Of a DNA stretch of 50,742 bases, positions 13,370 to 22,342 are shown in pieces. Position 1 is the first letter of the stretch. Each line of letters opens with the position of its first letter. Made by a program: the position numbers and the translations under genes. The stretch is from Rubripirellula obstinata (GTDB lineage Bacteria; Planctomycetota; Planctomycetia; Pirellulales; Pirellulaceae), in NCBI RefSeq assembly GCF_001642955.1, contig NZ_LWSK01000037.1:1-50742 (forward strand). Reading direction: 5' to 3'. The notes under the pieces were generated by a model that was given only the letters and a program-made list of their open reading frames with translations, made no database searches and was not told where the DNA came from.

Positions 13370-15769
13370 CTAGTTCGCTTGGATCGCTCTCCGGCGAACA
13401 GGAGCGGGAGCACCGCTGACCGTTGGCTCGTTTTCGTAGATAATCGGCATCACTTCACCTGTGTTGCCAAAGTCATCCATCGAATCGGGAAGACTGTCCA
13501 GTGATGGTATCGCTGGCGATTGCATCGGAGCGGTTGGTGGCACCGATTCGATGTCTCGCATTTGCGGTGCCGGTGATTGAAGTTCCATCGTCGAATCACC
13601 CATTTCGCTAAGCGGCATGTCGGCAGGAATATCAACCGGACCGCGGAACGTTTGAATTCCTGATCCCATTGGATCCATCGCTGGTGTTGGCAATGCAATG
13701 TCGGACGGTGGCATCATTTGGCCGGCGGATAGCGACGTGTCGCTGATGTAGTTTGCGGCCGAGTTTGCGTCGGCGACGGGACCGCGACGAACCACGCCGG
13801 GACGAGTCACGCCGTATTGCTTTTTCTTTCCAGCACTACGTTCGCGGGCTCGTTCCAGTGCGTCCCAGTATGCCTTCTTGTTCCAGGTGCCTTCGCGGAG
13901 CGTGATGTTGCTGTTCGCCAACATCGTGCCCTTCAAGTAATCAACGTAGTTAAGCGACTTGTTGTATTCCGATAGTGCCCGGTAGTAGTTGATTTGTGCA
14001 TCGGCACGACGTTGTTGGCTTTGCAGCACGACGTTGACTGGACTGCGACCGCCCTTGAATTCGGCAAGACGTGCTTCGACTTCGACTTCGGAAGCCTGCC
14101 AAGCCTGTGCGTTGGTTTGAACGGATTGGTAGTGAATTTCCACTTTGTTGTACGCATCGGAGAGTTGGCTGACCAACAGTCGTTCGGTTTCTTGCAGGAA
14201 GCCTTCGATTTGGCGAAGACGTAGTTGCGATCCACGGATGCGAGCACGTTCGCGGCGGCTGCCGATTGCGTTGGGTGTGATTTCCAATCGGATTTCGCCT
14301 TCTTGGTAATCGCCACCGGTCAGTTCACCCAATGCACTGCTGCCGATACCGGGTGCAGGCACATCGCTGCCACCGGGAGGGCCCAAGGTGTCGCCGACGC
14401 CGACCCAACGGTACAGCAGCGACAGGTTTACGTCGGGCAGGATTTGGTTCTTGGCCGAGATCAGTTCCAGTTCGCGTTGCTTGACCGTTGTTTTGATACG
14501 GCGAAGTTCGGGGCTGAGGTACAACATTTGCGAAACAATTTCGTCCCAATCGAATTGCAAACGGGCGAGCGTGGGTTCTTCGATCGGTCGAATCAGTCGT
14601 CCGTCGGTGGCAGAAAGGCCCATCATTTCGCGAAGGTCACGTTCGTGGCCGTAAACGCCGCGTGTGTCACCACCTAAGTTTGATCCAGCGAGTGCTCGCT
14701 CTAGCTGACCACGAAAAGTGTAGTATTGTCCGTCGGCTTGAGCGACTTCTTGCGTTGTGCCGGTACCGTTGTCCAGGTTCAATCGAGCGAAGTTGGCGGT
14801 TGCGATCGCACTGTTACGACCGATGATCGTGGTCGAAACATTGCGGTAAGCGACATACAGATCCCAGTATTTGTTTTCAACATCACGGACCAGGTTTCGT
14901 ACTTGAATTTCAAAGTCGGTGATCGCCAAGTCTTCGTTCAGGCTGGCGAGAACGACGGGAATACGATTGACCAGCGTTCCGCGATTTCGCATCAGCGGGT
15001 GTTGAACCTGTGCTTCGATGACTGCGGTGTAATCGCTGGCGTTGACTCGCAATCCGCCGACGTCAGTGGTTGGCGAGTTGTTACGCCCGTAGATGATTTG
15101 TTCTCGCAATGTCACAACGCCGCCGGTTGCAATTCGTTTGCTAAGGGCCGCTTGTTGAGTGACGTTGTCGGCTTCGTTGATCGATCGGGTGACGGCACTG
15201 TTGGGTGCGTTGGCGGGACGATCGGTGTTGGTGTAGTTCAGGAACGTGCTGGCTTGTGCATCGAATTCGGAAAGCGCGTCTTCGACGCCGCCGATTTGGT
15301 TGGCACGTAAAACGCCACGCGGTAGCACTCGGTTTCCGTTTCCATCGACGGTCAGCGGAACTGATTGGGTCGTCGATTGGTTGATTGCGATGTCGTAGAT
15401 GCTGCCGACTTGTTCCACCGAAGCACTGGTGAATTGAGCGGCGACGTTTTGACGTGTTTCAGCGTTGCCGCTGGTGGTGACAAAAAACTTCGCGTTTTGC
15501 AATGCGATCGAAACGCATTCTTCGACCGACAAATCCCAGAATTGATACTCGTGATTACCGATTGTCAGCGGTTCGTATGCCTCGGTGGTTTCGGGCAACG
15601 ATTCGACATCGACGTCAGGATATTCGATTTGAGTCGCGGTATTCAGATAGTACTGAAGATCGGGCGATTCGTTCAAAAAGAACGGCTGCGTCGGCGTGCA
15701 ACCGGTCGCCATAAAGACGGCCAGTGCAAGCTGAAGGATAGCAATTTTTTTAGTAAACGAGCGATTCAT
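13370..15769 (-). CDS. TolC-family outer membrane lipoprotein
   Basis: 799 aa. The N-terminal signal ends in a lipobox (VFMATGC, Cys24), so it is a lipoprotein. Residues from about 60 to 620 carry the long helices and repeats of outer-membrane efflux proteins (OEP, PF02321), for example VSIALQNAKFF near residue 87 and EVEARLAEFKGGRSPVNVVLQSQQRR further on. Such proteins form the outer-membrane channel of tripartite export systems. The last 140 residues or so are a Pro/Met/Ser-rich tail (PAMDPMG, PSLDSLPDSMDDFG) that typical TolC proteins lack. No membrane-fusion protein or inner-membrane pump gene is adjacent, so the substrate is unknown. Confidence 0.88.
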   Translation of the reverse strand: MNRSFTKKIAILQLALAVFMATGCTPTQPFFLNESPDLQYYLNTATQIEYPDVDVESLPETTEAYEPLTIGNHEYQFWDLSVEECVSIALQNAKFFVTTSGNAETRQNVAAQFTSASVEQVGSIYDIAINQSTTQSVPLTVDGNGNRVLPRGVLRANQIGGVEDALSEFDAQASTFLNYTNTDRPANAPNSAVTRSINEADNVTQQAALSKRIATGGVVTLREQIIYGRNNSPTTDVGGLRVNASDYTAVIEAQVQHPLMRNRGTLVNRIPVVLASLNEDLAITDFEIQVRNLVRDVENKYWDLYVAYRNVSTTIIGRNSAIATANFARLNLDNGTGTTQEVAQADGQYYTFRGQLERALAGSNLGGDTRGVYGHERDLREMMGLSATDGRLIRPIEEPTLARLQFDWDEIVSQMLYLSPELRRIKTTVKQRELELISAKNQILPDVNLSLLYRWVGVGDTLGPPGGSDVPAPGIGSSALGELTGGDYQEGEIRLEITPNAIGSRRERARIRGSQLRLRQIEGFLQETERLLVSQLSDAYNKVEIHYQSVQTNAQAWQASEVEVEARLAEFKGGRSPVNVVLQSQQRRADAQINYYRALSEYNKSLNYVDYLKGTMLANSNITLREGTWNKKAYWDALERARERSAGKKKQYGVTRPGVVRRGPVADANSAANYISDTSLSAGQMMPPSDIALPTPAMDPMGSGIQTFRGPVDIPADMPLSEMGDSTMELQSPAPQMRDIESVPPTAPMQSPAIPSLDSLPDSMDDFGNTGEVMPIIYENEPTVSGAPAPVRRRAIQAN

Positions 15770-16380
15770 GCTCTAGGCTTCCGGGGTCGTGCCGCCGTGA
15801 AACACATCCATCAATGAACGCACCATGCGATCATGATCGGTGTGAAACCGTACGGGTCGAGTGTGGAAGCCCCCCAACGAATTTTCCCGTTTGTTTTGTC
15901 AGAGCCCACCGCTCGTGTCGGAGCCTGTGAGCTCAAACGCGACAAATCAAACGAGGAAACCTCGCCCACAGGACTTATCGGACACTCACATGTCAAACTT
16001 TGACGATTCGGCAAGAAATTCCGAAAAGATGAATCGTAGCACGGTGGTCTCTATCGTGAATTGCTGAGCGCATCCTACGGTTTGTAACCCGCATAGGCTG
16101 TGAATAAATGAGTAATCCCAAAACCTGTACTTCAACTTTTCTTAAACCTCAACTCTCACGGCGAAAGTTTAGGTTGAAGTTCAAGTTTACGTTTGAGAAT
16201 GAAAAAACTTCACGGCCTAGCACCGTTGGAGTCCAGGCTTCAGCCGCTTGAGCACTTAATAGACCGCCGAGATCATAAGCTTCCAAAGCCTTGACTCCAG
16301 CAAACACCGCCATGCTTCCGCAAACCGTAAGGTGCGCTCGAATTGCTCGGACAACGGCAGGGACCGCCGTGCCACTGTCA
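15770..16380. other. 610-bp intergenic region, no supported gene
   Basis: It lies between the lpd stop and the TolC-like start, both on the minus strand. Open frames of 60-70 codons here look random. An imperfect inverted repeat is present (TGGAGTCCAGGCTT at 16227-16240 against AAGCCTTGACTCCA at 16286-16299). An AT-rich stretch at 16130-16210 holds repeated TTAAACCT/AGGTT-type words. It presumably contains the promoter of the TolC-like gene. Confidence 0.5.
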
Positions 16381-17772
16381 CTAGGCCGTGTGAATCGCTC
16401 GATTGTCTACGTCCATCGCAGCTTCGTGGATCGCTTCGGAAAGAGTCGGGTGGGCGTGGCAGGTGCGAGCGATGTCTTCGCTGCTGGCACCAAATTCCAT
16501 CGCGGCGGCGGCTTCGGCGATTAGATCACCCGCTCGGACGCCGATGATGTGAACGCCTAGAACTCGATCGTTTGACGCATCGGCCAAAATCTTGACCTTG
16601 CCTTCGGTTTCACCCAACGTGCGAGCTCGACCGTTCGCACCAAACGGGCAGACACCCTTCACGTATTCGATCCCCACTTCTTTCAGCTCTTCTTCGGTTT
16701 TGCCCACCGACGCGATTTCGGGGTGAGTGTAAACGACCGCCGGAATGACGTCGTAGTTGATGTGGCTATGGATTCCAGACATTCGTTCCACGCAAACGAT
16801 CGCTTCTTCCATTGCCTTGTGAGCCAACATCGCTCCGCCGATGCAATCGCCGATCGCGTAAACGCTTTCGACCGACGTTTCAAATTCTTCACCGACCGAG
16901 ATGAACCCTCGTGCGTCGGTTTCCAGTCCGATCGATTCCAGGCCAAGGTCCGATGTTGCCGGTGTTCGGCCTGTCGCCAGCAGCACACGATCGCACTCGA
17001 TCGGGTCGCCGTCCTTAATCGCGACGATGCATTGATCACCTTTTCGCTTTGCCGATTCAACAAAGGTGCTGGTGCGAAAATCGATGCCCTGTTTTTTGAA
17101 GGTCCGGTGAGCCATGTTCGCAAGTTCACCGTCGATTCCGGGAAGAATCCGATCCATCGCTTCCAGGGTGATGACTTCGCTACCCAGCCGATTCCAAACG
17201 CTGCCCAATTCCAAACCGATGTAACCGCCGCCGATGACGACCAAACGTTTTGGAATATCGGGGAAACCCAATGCGGTGGTTGAATTGCCGATTCGCTCGC
17301 CGTCTTCTTCGACGCTGCGTAATTTTGCGGGGACGCTGCCCGAACAGATCAAAACCTGATCGGCTTCGATTTGAACATTATCTTTCCCTTCCACTGAAAC
17401 GGTTCCGACGTCGCGAAATTTGCCGCGGCCTCGATATCCGGTGACGCCTTTCTTTTTGAACAGCATGTCGATGCCGCCGGTCAGCGTGTCAACGATCTGC
17501 GATTTCCGCTTCATCATCGCCTGCAGGTCTAATTTGACGTCGCTAACGTTGATCCCGTGCGATGACATCCCATGTTTGGCTTCGTGATACAGATGGCTTG
17601 ATTCCAAAAGTGCCTTGCTGGGAATGCAACCGACTCGCAAGCAGGTTCCGCCGAATTGGTCGTTTTCGTCGATGCAGGCGACATCGATGCCAAGCTGGGC
17701 TGCTCGGATCGCAGCAACGTAACCGGCGGGACCGCCGCCCAGGACAACGAGTTCGTGACGCTTAGTGTTCAT
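16381..17772 (-). CDS. lpdA: Dihydrolipoyl dehydrogenase (E3)
   Basis: 463 aa, the usual length. It oxidises dihydrolipoamide with NAD+ in 2-oxoacid dehydrogenase and glycine cleavage complexes. The FAD-binding motif is GGGPAGYVAAIRAAQLG (12-28). The redox disulfide is C44/C49 in GGTCLRVGCIPSK. The NAD-binding motif is VVIGGGYIGLELGSVW, and the C-terminal catalytic dyad is H441/E446 in HAHPTLSE. I chose ATG 17772 (MNTKRHELVVLGGGPAG); residues back to 17808 are not conserved-looking. No E1 or E2 gene is adjacent, so this E3 is encoded apart from its complexes. Confidence 0.95.
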   Translation of the reverse strand: MNTKRHELVVLGGGPAGYVAAIRAAQLGIDVACIDENDQFGGTCLRVGCIPSKALLESSHLYHEAKHGMSSHGINVSDVKLDLQAMMKRKSQIVDTLTGGIDMLFKKKGVTGYRGRGKFRDVGTVSVEGKDNVQIEADQVLICSGSVPAKLRSVEEDGERIGNSTTALGFPDIPKRLVVIGGGYIGLELGSVWNRLGSEVITLEAMDRILPGIDGELANMAHRTFKKQGIDFRTSTFVESAKRKGDQCIVAIKDGDPIECDRVLLATGRTPATSDLGLESIGLETDARGFISVGEEFETSVESVYAIGDCIGGAMLAHKAMEEAIVCVERMSGIHSHINYDVIPAVVYTHPEIASVGKTEEELKEVGIEYVKGVCPFGANGRARTLGETEGKVKILADASNDRVLGVHIIGVRAGDLIAEAAAAMEFGASSEDIARTCHAHPTLSEAIHEAAMDVDNRAIHTA

Positions 17773-17804
17773 TCGGATGGATTGCGGTTTTGAGGCGTAA
17801 ATGG

Positions 17805-17996
17805 TCAATCGGTGTAGTGTGGCTTATGATCTGACCAACGAAAAGGCATCTGGGCATCGAAAAGGTCCGGCCGTTTGGATTGAACCCCTTGGATTGAATC
17901 TTGTTGACGAAGATACTCGTTCCAATGCCAGACGATGGTGTTGGAAAGCTTTTCCTTTGACTTGCGGGCGGCTTTGCAAACGTGCGGGGGGATGCC
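17805..17996 (-). pseudogene. Open frame of unknown origin upstream of lpd, cut by a repeat
   Basis: About 60 codons end 33 bp before lpd on the same strand and include HVCKAARKSKEKLSNTIVWHW followed by NEYLRQQD. The composition looks protein-like, but upstream the frame runs straight into the ACGCGGTTAAAC repeat, and only a TTG at the repeat edge could start it. It may be the 3' remnant of a gene broken by repeat insertion, a small lpd-linked gene, or chance. I do not recognise the family. Confidence 0.25.
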
Positions 17997-18000
17997 CAAC

Positions 18001-18183
18001 GCCGTGAAGAGTTTTGGTCCCGGAAAACACGTATTCGTTCGTTTAACCGCGTGGGCATCGCTCTGCGAGTTTGGCTCTGCGAGTTTGGTTCCGCGAGTTT
18101 GGTTCCGCGTGAACGCGCGGGGCGATGCCCACGCGGTTAAACAGTTTAGAAACTCTTCACAGCGTGGGGCGATGCCCAACGCG
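18001..18183. repeat. ACGCGGTTAAAC-family inverted repeat, copy B2
   Basis: The left half contains GTTTAACCGCGTGGGCATCG and the right half CGATGCCCACGCGGTTAAAC, bounded by CCGTGAAGAG-like and CTCTTCACAGCG-like ends. Between them (about 18062-18110) a 16-17-bp unit (CTGCGAGTTTGGTT type) is repeated three times in tandem. Relatives lie at 290-343, 20648-20990, 24577-24776 and 38751-38869. Confidence 0.85.
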
Positions 18184-19155
18184 GTTTACTGCCGAGAAAC
18201 TTTTTTGATTCATTCCCTTCGCAAATTTGCTGGCCCTGTCTTTGCCGCCATATTGTTCTGTTTTGCAGTTCATTTGTTGCTTCAGGAAGCTCGCAGTATT
18301 TCCTGGGATGAATTCAAGACAGCTCTGTTGGGTGTTCCGCCGGTTTATCTGGCTTTTGCAGCGTTCTTGATCGCACTGAATTACGGATTGCTGATCAGTT
18401 ACGACTTGTTGGCCCTGCGTTATATCTGCCGTTCGTTGCCGCTGCGGCGGGTGGCGCTGGTTTCTTTTTTGGGTTACAGCCTTGGAAACAACTTGGGCAC
18501 ACTGATCGCCGCCACGCCGATTCGATTTCGGTTCTACACGCGGTGGGGGCTGTCGGCGAGCCAGATTGTGGTGCTGATTGCGGTGCTGGGTCTGACGTTC
18601 TGGAGCGGGCTTTGGTTTTTGGGGGGGCTGGTCTTGGTGGCGGTGCCGATTGAATTGCCTGAACAGGTTTCGTTGCCGTTTGGCACGCGGACGCTGGGGT
18701 TCATTCTGCTGTCGCTGGCGGTGGGGTATTTGATCGTTTGCTTTGCTTGGCGGAAGCCCTGGCCGATCGGCAAACTGCATCTGCGTCCTCCCGAACCCGG
18801 ATTGATGGCGGTTCAGGCTTCGGTGGCCGCGGTCGATCTGCTGATTTCGGCAACGGCGTTGTACTTGGTGTTGCCGGCCGGTGCCGAAGTGCCCTTTGCG
18901 ATGGTTTTGTCAGCTTATTTGGTCGGAATCGCAATCTCGTTGATCACGCAAGTTCCCGGCGGACTGGGCGTGCTGGAGGTGATTCTGCTGAAACTGTTGA
19001 AGGATTCCGTTGGCGATGGCGTGTTGGCTTCGCTGCTGATTTTCCGAACGCTGTATTACCTGCTGCCGTTGCTGTTCGGCATGGCGACGCTGTTGGCCCA
19101 CGAAATTTACAGCGGGACGGTCCAGGCCCGGGAAGCTTCAGAAGAATCGCTTTAG
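18172..19155 (+). CDS. Integral membrane protein, UPF0104/LPG synthase TM family
   Basis: 327 aa with about eight hydrophobic segments. It matches the lysylphosphatidylglycerol synthase TM/UPF0104 (YbhN-like, PF03706) family, seen in LGYSLGNNLGTLIAATPIRF near residue 100 and QVPGGLGVLEVILL near 260. Members are thought to transfer or flip lipids; the substrate is unknown. The only ATG close to the first membrane segment (18172) lies inside the flanking repeat. TTG at 18205 (LIHSLRKFAGPVFA) is an equally plausible start without repeat-derived residues. The reading frame stays open through the repeat to 17935, but those residues are repeat translation. It is on the opposite strand from lpd and followed by the peroxiredoxin gene. 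Confidence 0.85.
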   Translation: MPNAVYCRETFLIHSLRKFAGPVFAAILFCFAVHLLLQEARSISWDEFKTALLGVPPVYLAFAAFLIALNYGLLISYDLLALRYICRSLPLRRVALVSFLGYSLGNNLGTLIAATPIRFRFYTRWGLSASQIVVLIAVLGLTFWSGLWFLGGLVLVAVPIELPEQVSLPFGTRTLGFILLSLAVGYLIVCFAWRKPWPIGKLHLRPPEPGLMAVQASVAAVDLLISATALYLVLPAGAEVPFAMVLSAYLVGIAISLITQVPGGLGVLEVILLKLLKDSVGDGVLASLLIFRTLYYLLPLLFGMATLLAHEIYSGTVQAREASEESL

Positions 19156-19169
19156 CGCGGCGGTCGCGG

Positions 19170-19217
19170 TGATGGATCCCGGCGATGGATCCCGCGGTGG
19201 ATCCCGCGATGGATGTT
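19170..19217. repeat. Short tandem repeat (GATGGATCCC)
   Basis: Four imperfect copies of a 12-13-nt unit, (C)GATGGATCCC(G)G, follow the membrane protein gene. The remaining 19218-19378 up to the peroxiredoxin start shows no gene. Confidence 0.7.
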
Positions 19218-19378
19218 GACTGGTCGCGGCCCGCGGATGACTCGATGGGAGACCACGGAGCAACATTGTCCCCGGCTTGCCCGAATGTTGCCAGCATTCG
19301 ATAGTGTTACAAATCTTGATGCGAAAAATGCGTCAATTTCTCCTGCCCGATTCCAACCCACGAAGTACGAAGATTGCC

Positions 19379-19972
19379 ATGAGTGTTCTGGTCACCCAGC
19401 AAGCCCCCGATTTTACAGCTCAAGCCGTCATGCCCGATGGCCAATTCAAAGAGGTCTCGCTCAGCGATTACCGCGACCAATACGTGTTGCTGTTTTTCTG
19501 GCCCTTGGACTTCACGTTCGTTTGCCCGACTGAAATCATCGCGTTCAGCGACCGCACCGAAGAGTTTGCAAAGCTAGGCGTTCAAGTCCTTGGCGTTTCA
19601 GTCGACAGCCATTTCAGTCACTTGGCCTGGACGCAAACCGATCGCAACAAAGGCGGCATCGGTAAGACGGCTTATCCGTTGGTTTCCGATCTGAATAAAC
19701 AAATTTCGCGTGACTACGACGTCTTGCTTGACGGTGGCGTTGCCCTGCGTGGATTGTTTTTGATCGACAAGACCGGCATGGTTCGCCATCAAGTCGTCAA
19801 CGATCTGCCGCTGGGCCGAAGTGTCGATGAAGCACTTCGCATGGTCCAAGCTCTGCAGCACTTTGAACAACACGGCGAAGTTTGCCCGGCGAATTGGCAA
19901 GAAGGCAGCCGCACGATCAATCCCGATGTTGATAAGAGCAAAGAGTTCTTCGACGCCGAATATGCGGGCTAG
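19379..19972 (+). CDS. Typical 2-Cys peroxiredoxin (AhpC/TSA family)
   Basis: 197 aa. It reduces H2O2 and organic peroxides at the expense of thioredoxin or AhpF-type donors, in the cytoplasm. The peroxidatic cysteine is C49 in DFTFVCPTE and the resolving cysteine C169 in GEVCPANW, with the extended C-terminal tail of the typical 2-Cys class. ATG 19379 ([19 protein letters not shown]) fits the family start; an in-frame ATG at 19277 adds non-conserved sequence. The next gene starts two bases after the stop, so the two are probably co-transcribed. Confidence 0.95.
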   Translation: MSVLVTQQAPDFTAQAVMPDGQFKEVSLSDYRDQYVLLFFWPLDFTFVCPTEIIAFSDRTEEFAKLGVQVLGVSVDSHFSHLAWTQTDRNKGGIGKTAYPLVSDLNKQISRDYDVLLDGGVALRGLFLIDKTGMVRHQVVNDLPLGRSVDEALRMVQALQHFEQHGEVCPANWQEGSRTINPDVDKSKEFFDAEYAG

Positions 19973-19974
19973 TT

Positions 19975-20646
19975 ATGTGGAACGTAAGCAAAGCCGAAAC
20001 CGGTCTGGCGACTTGGACCGTCGGCTCGCAATCCATTGAAGTGGATGCGCGAGGTGGCGGTCACGGGATTAAGTTGACCGTGCAACAAGCGGCTATCGTT
20101 TCGTTTTGCCCGATCGATGAAGACAAGTTGCCCGAAGCTTGCGAGCAGTACGTGCGTGGTAGCGGATGGCACGTCAACTATTCGCAAGGCGATTCGTCCT
20201 ACGCGTTGCGATTGTCGTTTGAACCGATCGAAACCACTGACGAGCGATCGGTGATGGAAGTATGCGTTTCGATACAAACCGATTTGCTGGACCTGCATCC
20301 TAAATTGGATATCGAAGTCGATTGCGATGACATCGATTCAGTCGTTCCGCATTGTGATTTTGGCGACGATGCCGTGCGCGGCAGCGGCGTGGCACCGATC
20401 TCGATCGCAAAACGTTCATCCAGTTCGGCGAGCATTTTGCTGGGGCCACACGATCACCCGTTTACAACCAATCATTCCACTGACATGACATTACGTCTGC
20501 GGTTGTTCGGCGACTTTTTGGAAAAAGGCGTGATCCGCAAGGCTCGACCGTGGATCGTTTTCGATTGCGGCAAAACAGCGGACGAAGAGACGGTGCAGCG
20601 GACCTGGAAAGAGTTAAGCGATAGTCCGCTGCCGCTGACGCCGTAA
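19975..20646 (+). CDS. Unknown protein co-transcribed with peroxiredoxin
   Basis: 223 aa, acidic, without signal peptide or membrane segment. It is mainly beta-type in pattern (TWTVGSQSIEVDARGGGHGI near the N-terminus, KARPWIVFDCGKT near the C-terminus). I do not recognise a domain. It begins two nucleotides after the peroxiredoxin TAG, which suggests translational coupling and possibly a role linked to peroxide metabolism (inference only). The stop is followed immediately by a long repeat. Confidence 0.75.
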   Translation: MWNVSKAETGLATWTVGSQSIEVDARGGGHGIKLTVQQAAIVSFCPIDEDKLPEACEQYVRGSGWHVNYSQGDSSYALRLSFEPIETTDERSVMEVCVSIQTDLLDLHPKLDIEVDCDDIDSVVPHCDFGDDAVRGSGVAPISIAKRSSSSASILLGPHDHPFTTNHSTDMTLRLRLFGDFLEKGVIRKARPWIVFDCGKTADEETVQRTWKELSDSPLPLTP

Positions 20647-20647
20647 G

Positions 20648-20990
20648 GACATTTGGTCCGGGAAAACACGTGTTAGTTCGTTTAGCCGCGCGGGCATTGC
20701 CTGGCCTGACGAAAATCATTGCAACGCAGCAAATTGGGCAAGCTGAACCATGGCAGACAACACAAACTGCAACGCTGGGAAGCATTGTGGCAACGGCACA
20801 TTTCCCTGATCGCCAGTATGTAGGCCGTAGCGAGCCAAAGCGAGTTACGGCAATGTGCGCAACGCCGTAACTCGCTTTGGCTCGCTACGGCCTACTTTCA
20901 AGGGCGTGACAAGTTGACAGCGACACATTTTCATCAGGCAAGGCGTTGCCCGGGCGGTTAAACAGGTTAGAAACCCTCTACGGCGTTGGG
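20648..20990. repeat. Composite repeat, copy A2
   Basis: The most complete copy of the composite element. Outer halves of the ACGCGGTTAAAC family (AGTTCGTTTAGCCGCGCGGG on the left, CCCGGGCGGTTAAACAGG on the right) enclose the GAAAATCATTGCAACGCAGC segment and the central GTAG/CTAC palindrome. The outer segments are themselves imperfect inverted repeats, so the structure is nested. There is no gene in it. Confidence 0.88.
20820..20895. repeat. REP-like palindrome, family 1 (AAA/TTT variant)
   Basis: 76 nt from GTAGGCCGTAGCGAGCC to GGCTCGCTACGGCCTAC. The stem is perfect, with the triplet AAA facing TTT and a short central loop (AATGTGCGCAAC region). It is the centre of composite copy A2. Confidence 0.92.
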
Positions 20991-21032
20991 TTGAGGTTCC
21001 CTGGGAATCCTGCGAGTACTGCTGGCCGTCTT

Positions 21033-22214
21033 TCAGAACCGGCGATCGACTGCGAAGTCGGCAAGCGTTAGCAGCGACTCTTTTGCTTGGGTTGGTTCCA
21101 ATTCGTCCAAAGCCGAAATCGCTTCGCGGCGGAATTGTTGAGCCATCGATTCGGTGTAATCTTTTGCGTCGCTGGCTTCTAGCAGCGGACGAATTGCAGG
21201 TAACCGTTCTTCGGACGGACCTCGCAAGATCGCGACGATTCGCTCTCGGTTTCTCAACGAAGATGTTTCCAGCAACCGGATCAATGGCAGGGTCATTTTC
21301 CCCTGTTCGATATCGGTGCCCAAAGTCTTGCCGACTGTGTCATCATCGCCCCAAAGATCCAGATAGTCGTCCGCGATTTGGAAAGCGATCCCGATCGCAT
21401 TGCCGAATCGCCCCAAGGCGTCCACTTGCGATTCAGTTCCGCCGGAATGCAACGCACCCAGTTCGCAAGAAACACGGCACAGTTCGGCTGTTTTGCCTCG
21501 CAGAATATCGAAGTAGGTTGCTTCGTCGATGTCCAGCGTGTCACGCTGTAACACCTGACGCATTTCGCCTTCGCAGACCAAACGAGCCGCTTCGCCAATC
21601 CATTGGCATGCTTCGTTCGATGCCATCGATGCCGCCAAACGAAAACTCTGGGCGAACAAATAATCACCCAGCAAGATGCTGGTGTGGTTGCTCCACTTTG
21701 CATTGACGGTCGGTACGTGGCGACGGGTTTCTGCTTCGTCCAACACGTCGTCGTGGATCAACGTCGCAGTGTGAACCATCTCGATGATGGTACCAAGGAT
21801 CGTGTGCTGTTCGTTGGTTTCGCCGATGCATTGTCCCGACAACAAAATCAACGCCGGCCGCATGCGTTTGCCACCCAACTGGGTTCCATGTCGCAGCAAG
21901 TGGCCGATGGCCTCGTAAGGACTTTGAAGCTCGGCGGCGATTCGTTTTTCGATCTCCGCCATCGGTGCTTCGATTGGCCCGTACATCCGGCGAAGCAGTT
22001 CGCTTGCACCGCGGATGTCGGAATTCCCAATCTCGGACGAGTTACGACTATCAGAGTTGGAAAAACTACCCATCTGGCGGTGCCCCCGTTTACCGTTGCT
22101 GGCACCAGTGCCGTTACTGGCACAGTTTCCGTTGGAGGGACCGTTGGACGATGATCGCCGCTGGATTGGCGAAGATTCGGTAGGATCGTGTCGAGTGATG
22201 GAAGTCAAATCCAC
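21033..22214 (-). CDS. Trans-polyprenyl diphosphate synthase
   Basis: 393 aa. The prenyltransferase makes long-chain polyprenyl diphosphates from IPP and an allylic primer, probably for the quinone side chain. Key motifs are GGKRMRP (114-120), the first Asp-rich motif D155-D-V-L-D159 followed by EAETRR, and the second D282-D-Y-L-D286. The first 75 residues or so are Ser/Asn/Gly-rich (NGPSNGNCASNGTGASNGKR) and are not part of the enzyme fold. The GTG start at 22214 is therefore uncertain, and ATG 22073 or 21986 would remove most of this tail. It lies 128 bp downstream of moaC on the same strand. Confidence 0.92.
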   Translation of the reverse strand: MDLTSITRHDPTESSPIQRRSSSNGPSNGNCASNGTGASNGKRGHRQMGSFSNSDSRNSSEIGNSDIRGASELLRRMYGPIEAPMAEIEKRIAAELQSPYEAIGHLLRHGTQLGGKRMRPALILLSGQCIGETNEQHTILGTIIEMVHTATLIHDDVLDEAETRRHVPTVNAKWSNHTSILLGDYLFAQSFRLAASMASNEACQWIGEAARLVCEGEMRQVLQRDTLDIDEATYFDILRGKTAELCRVSCELGALHSGGTESQVDALGRFGNAIGIAFQIADDYLDLWGDDDTVGKTLGTDIEQGKMTLPLIRLLETSSLRNRERIVAILRGPSEERLPAIRPLLEASDAKDYTESMAQQFRREAISALDELEPTQAKESLLTLADFAVDRRF

Positions 22215-22342
22215 TTTGAACTCAGTTGGCGTCGTAAGTTTCTGAAATGGGCCAAACTACTTGCTTGCGGCTGGGCAGCCTTCGCAGTGGAATACCCGAA
22301 TTTCGGTCGCTAGCGTAACAGAATGATCCCGCTTCGTAATCG

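Noticed and set aside
15811-16014. A 67-codon minus-strand frame upstream of the TolC-like gene
   Set aside because: It lies in the probable promoter region, overlaps a plus-strand frame of similar size and has no protein-like signature.
17935-18171. Extended N-terminus of the UPF0104 membrane protein
   Set aside because: This part is translation of the ACGCGGTTAAAC repeat (ARGDAHAVKQF and similar), not a conserved domain.
20648-20990. CRISPR array
   Set aside because: The recurring palindromes are not regularly spaced direct repeats, have no spacers of constant size, and no cas gene is in the window.
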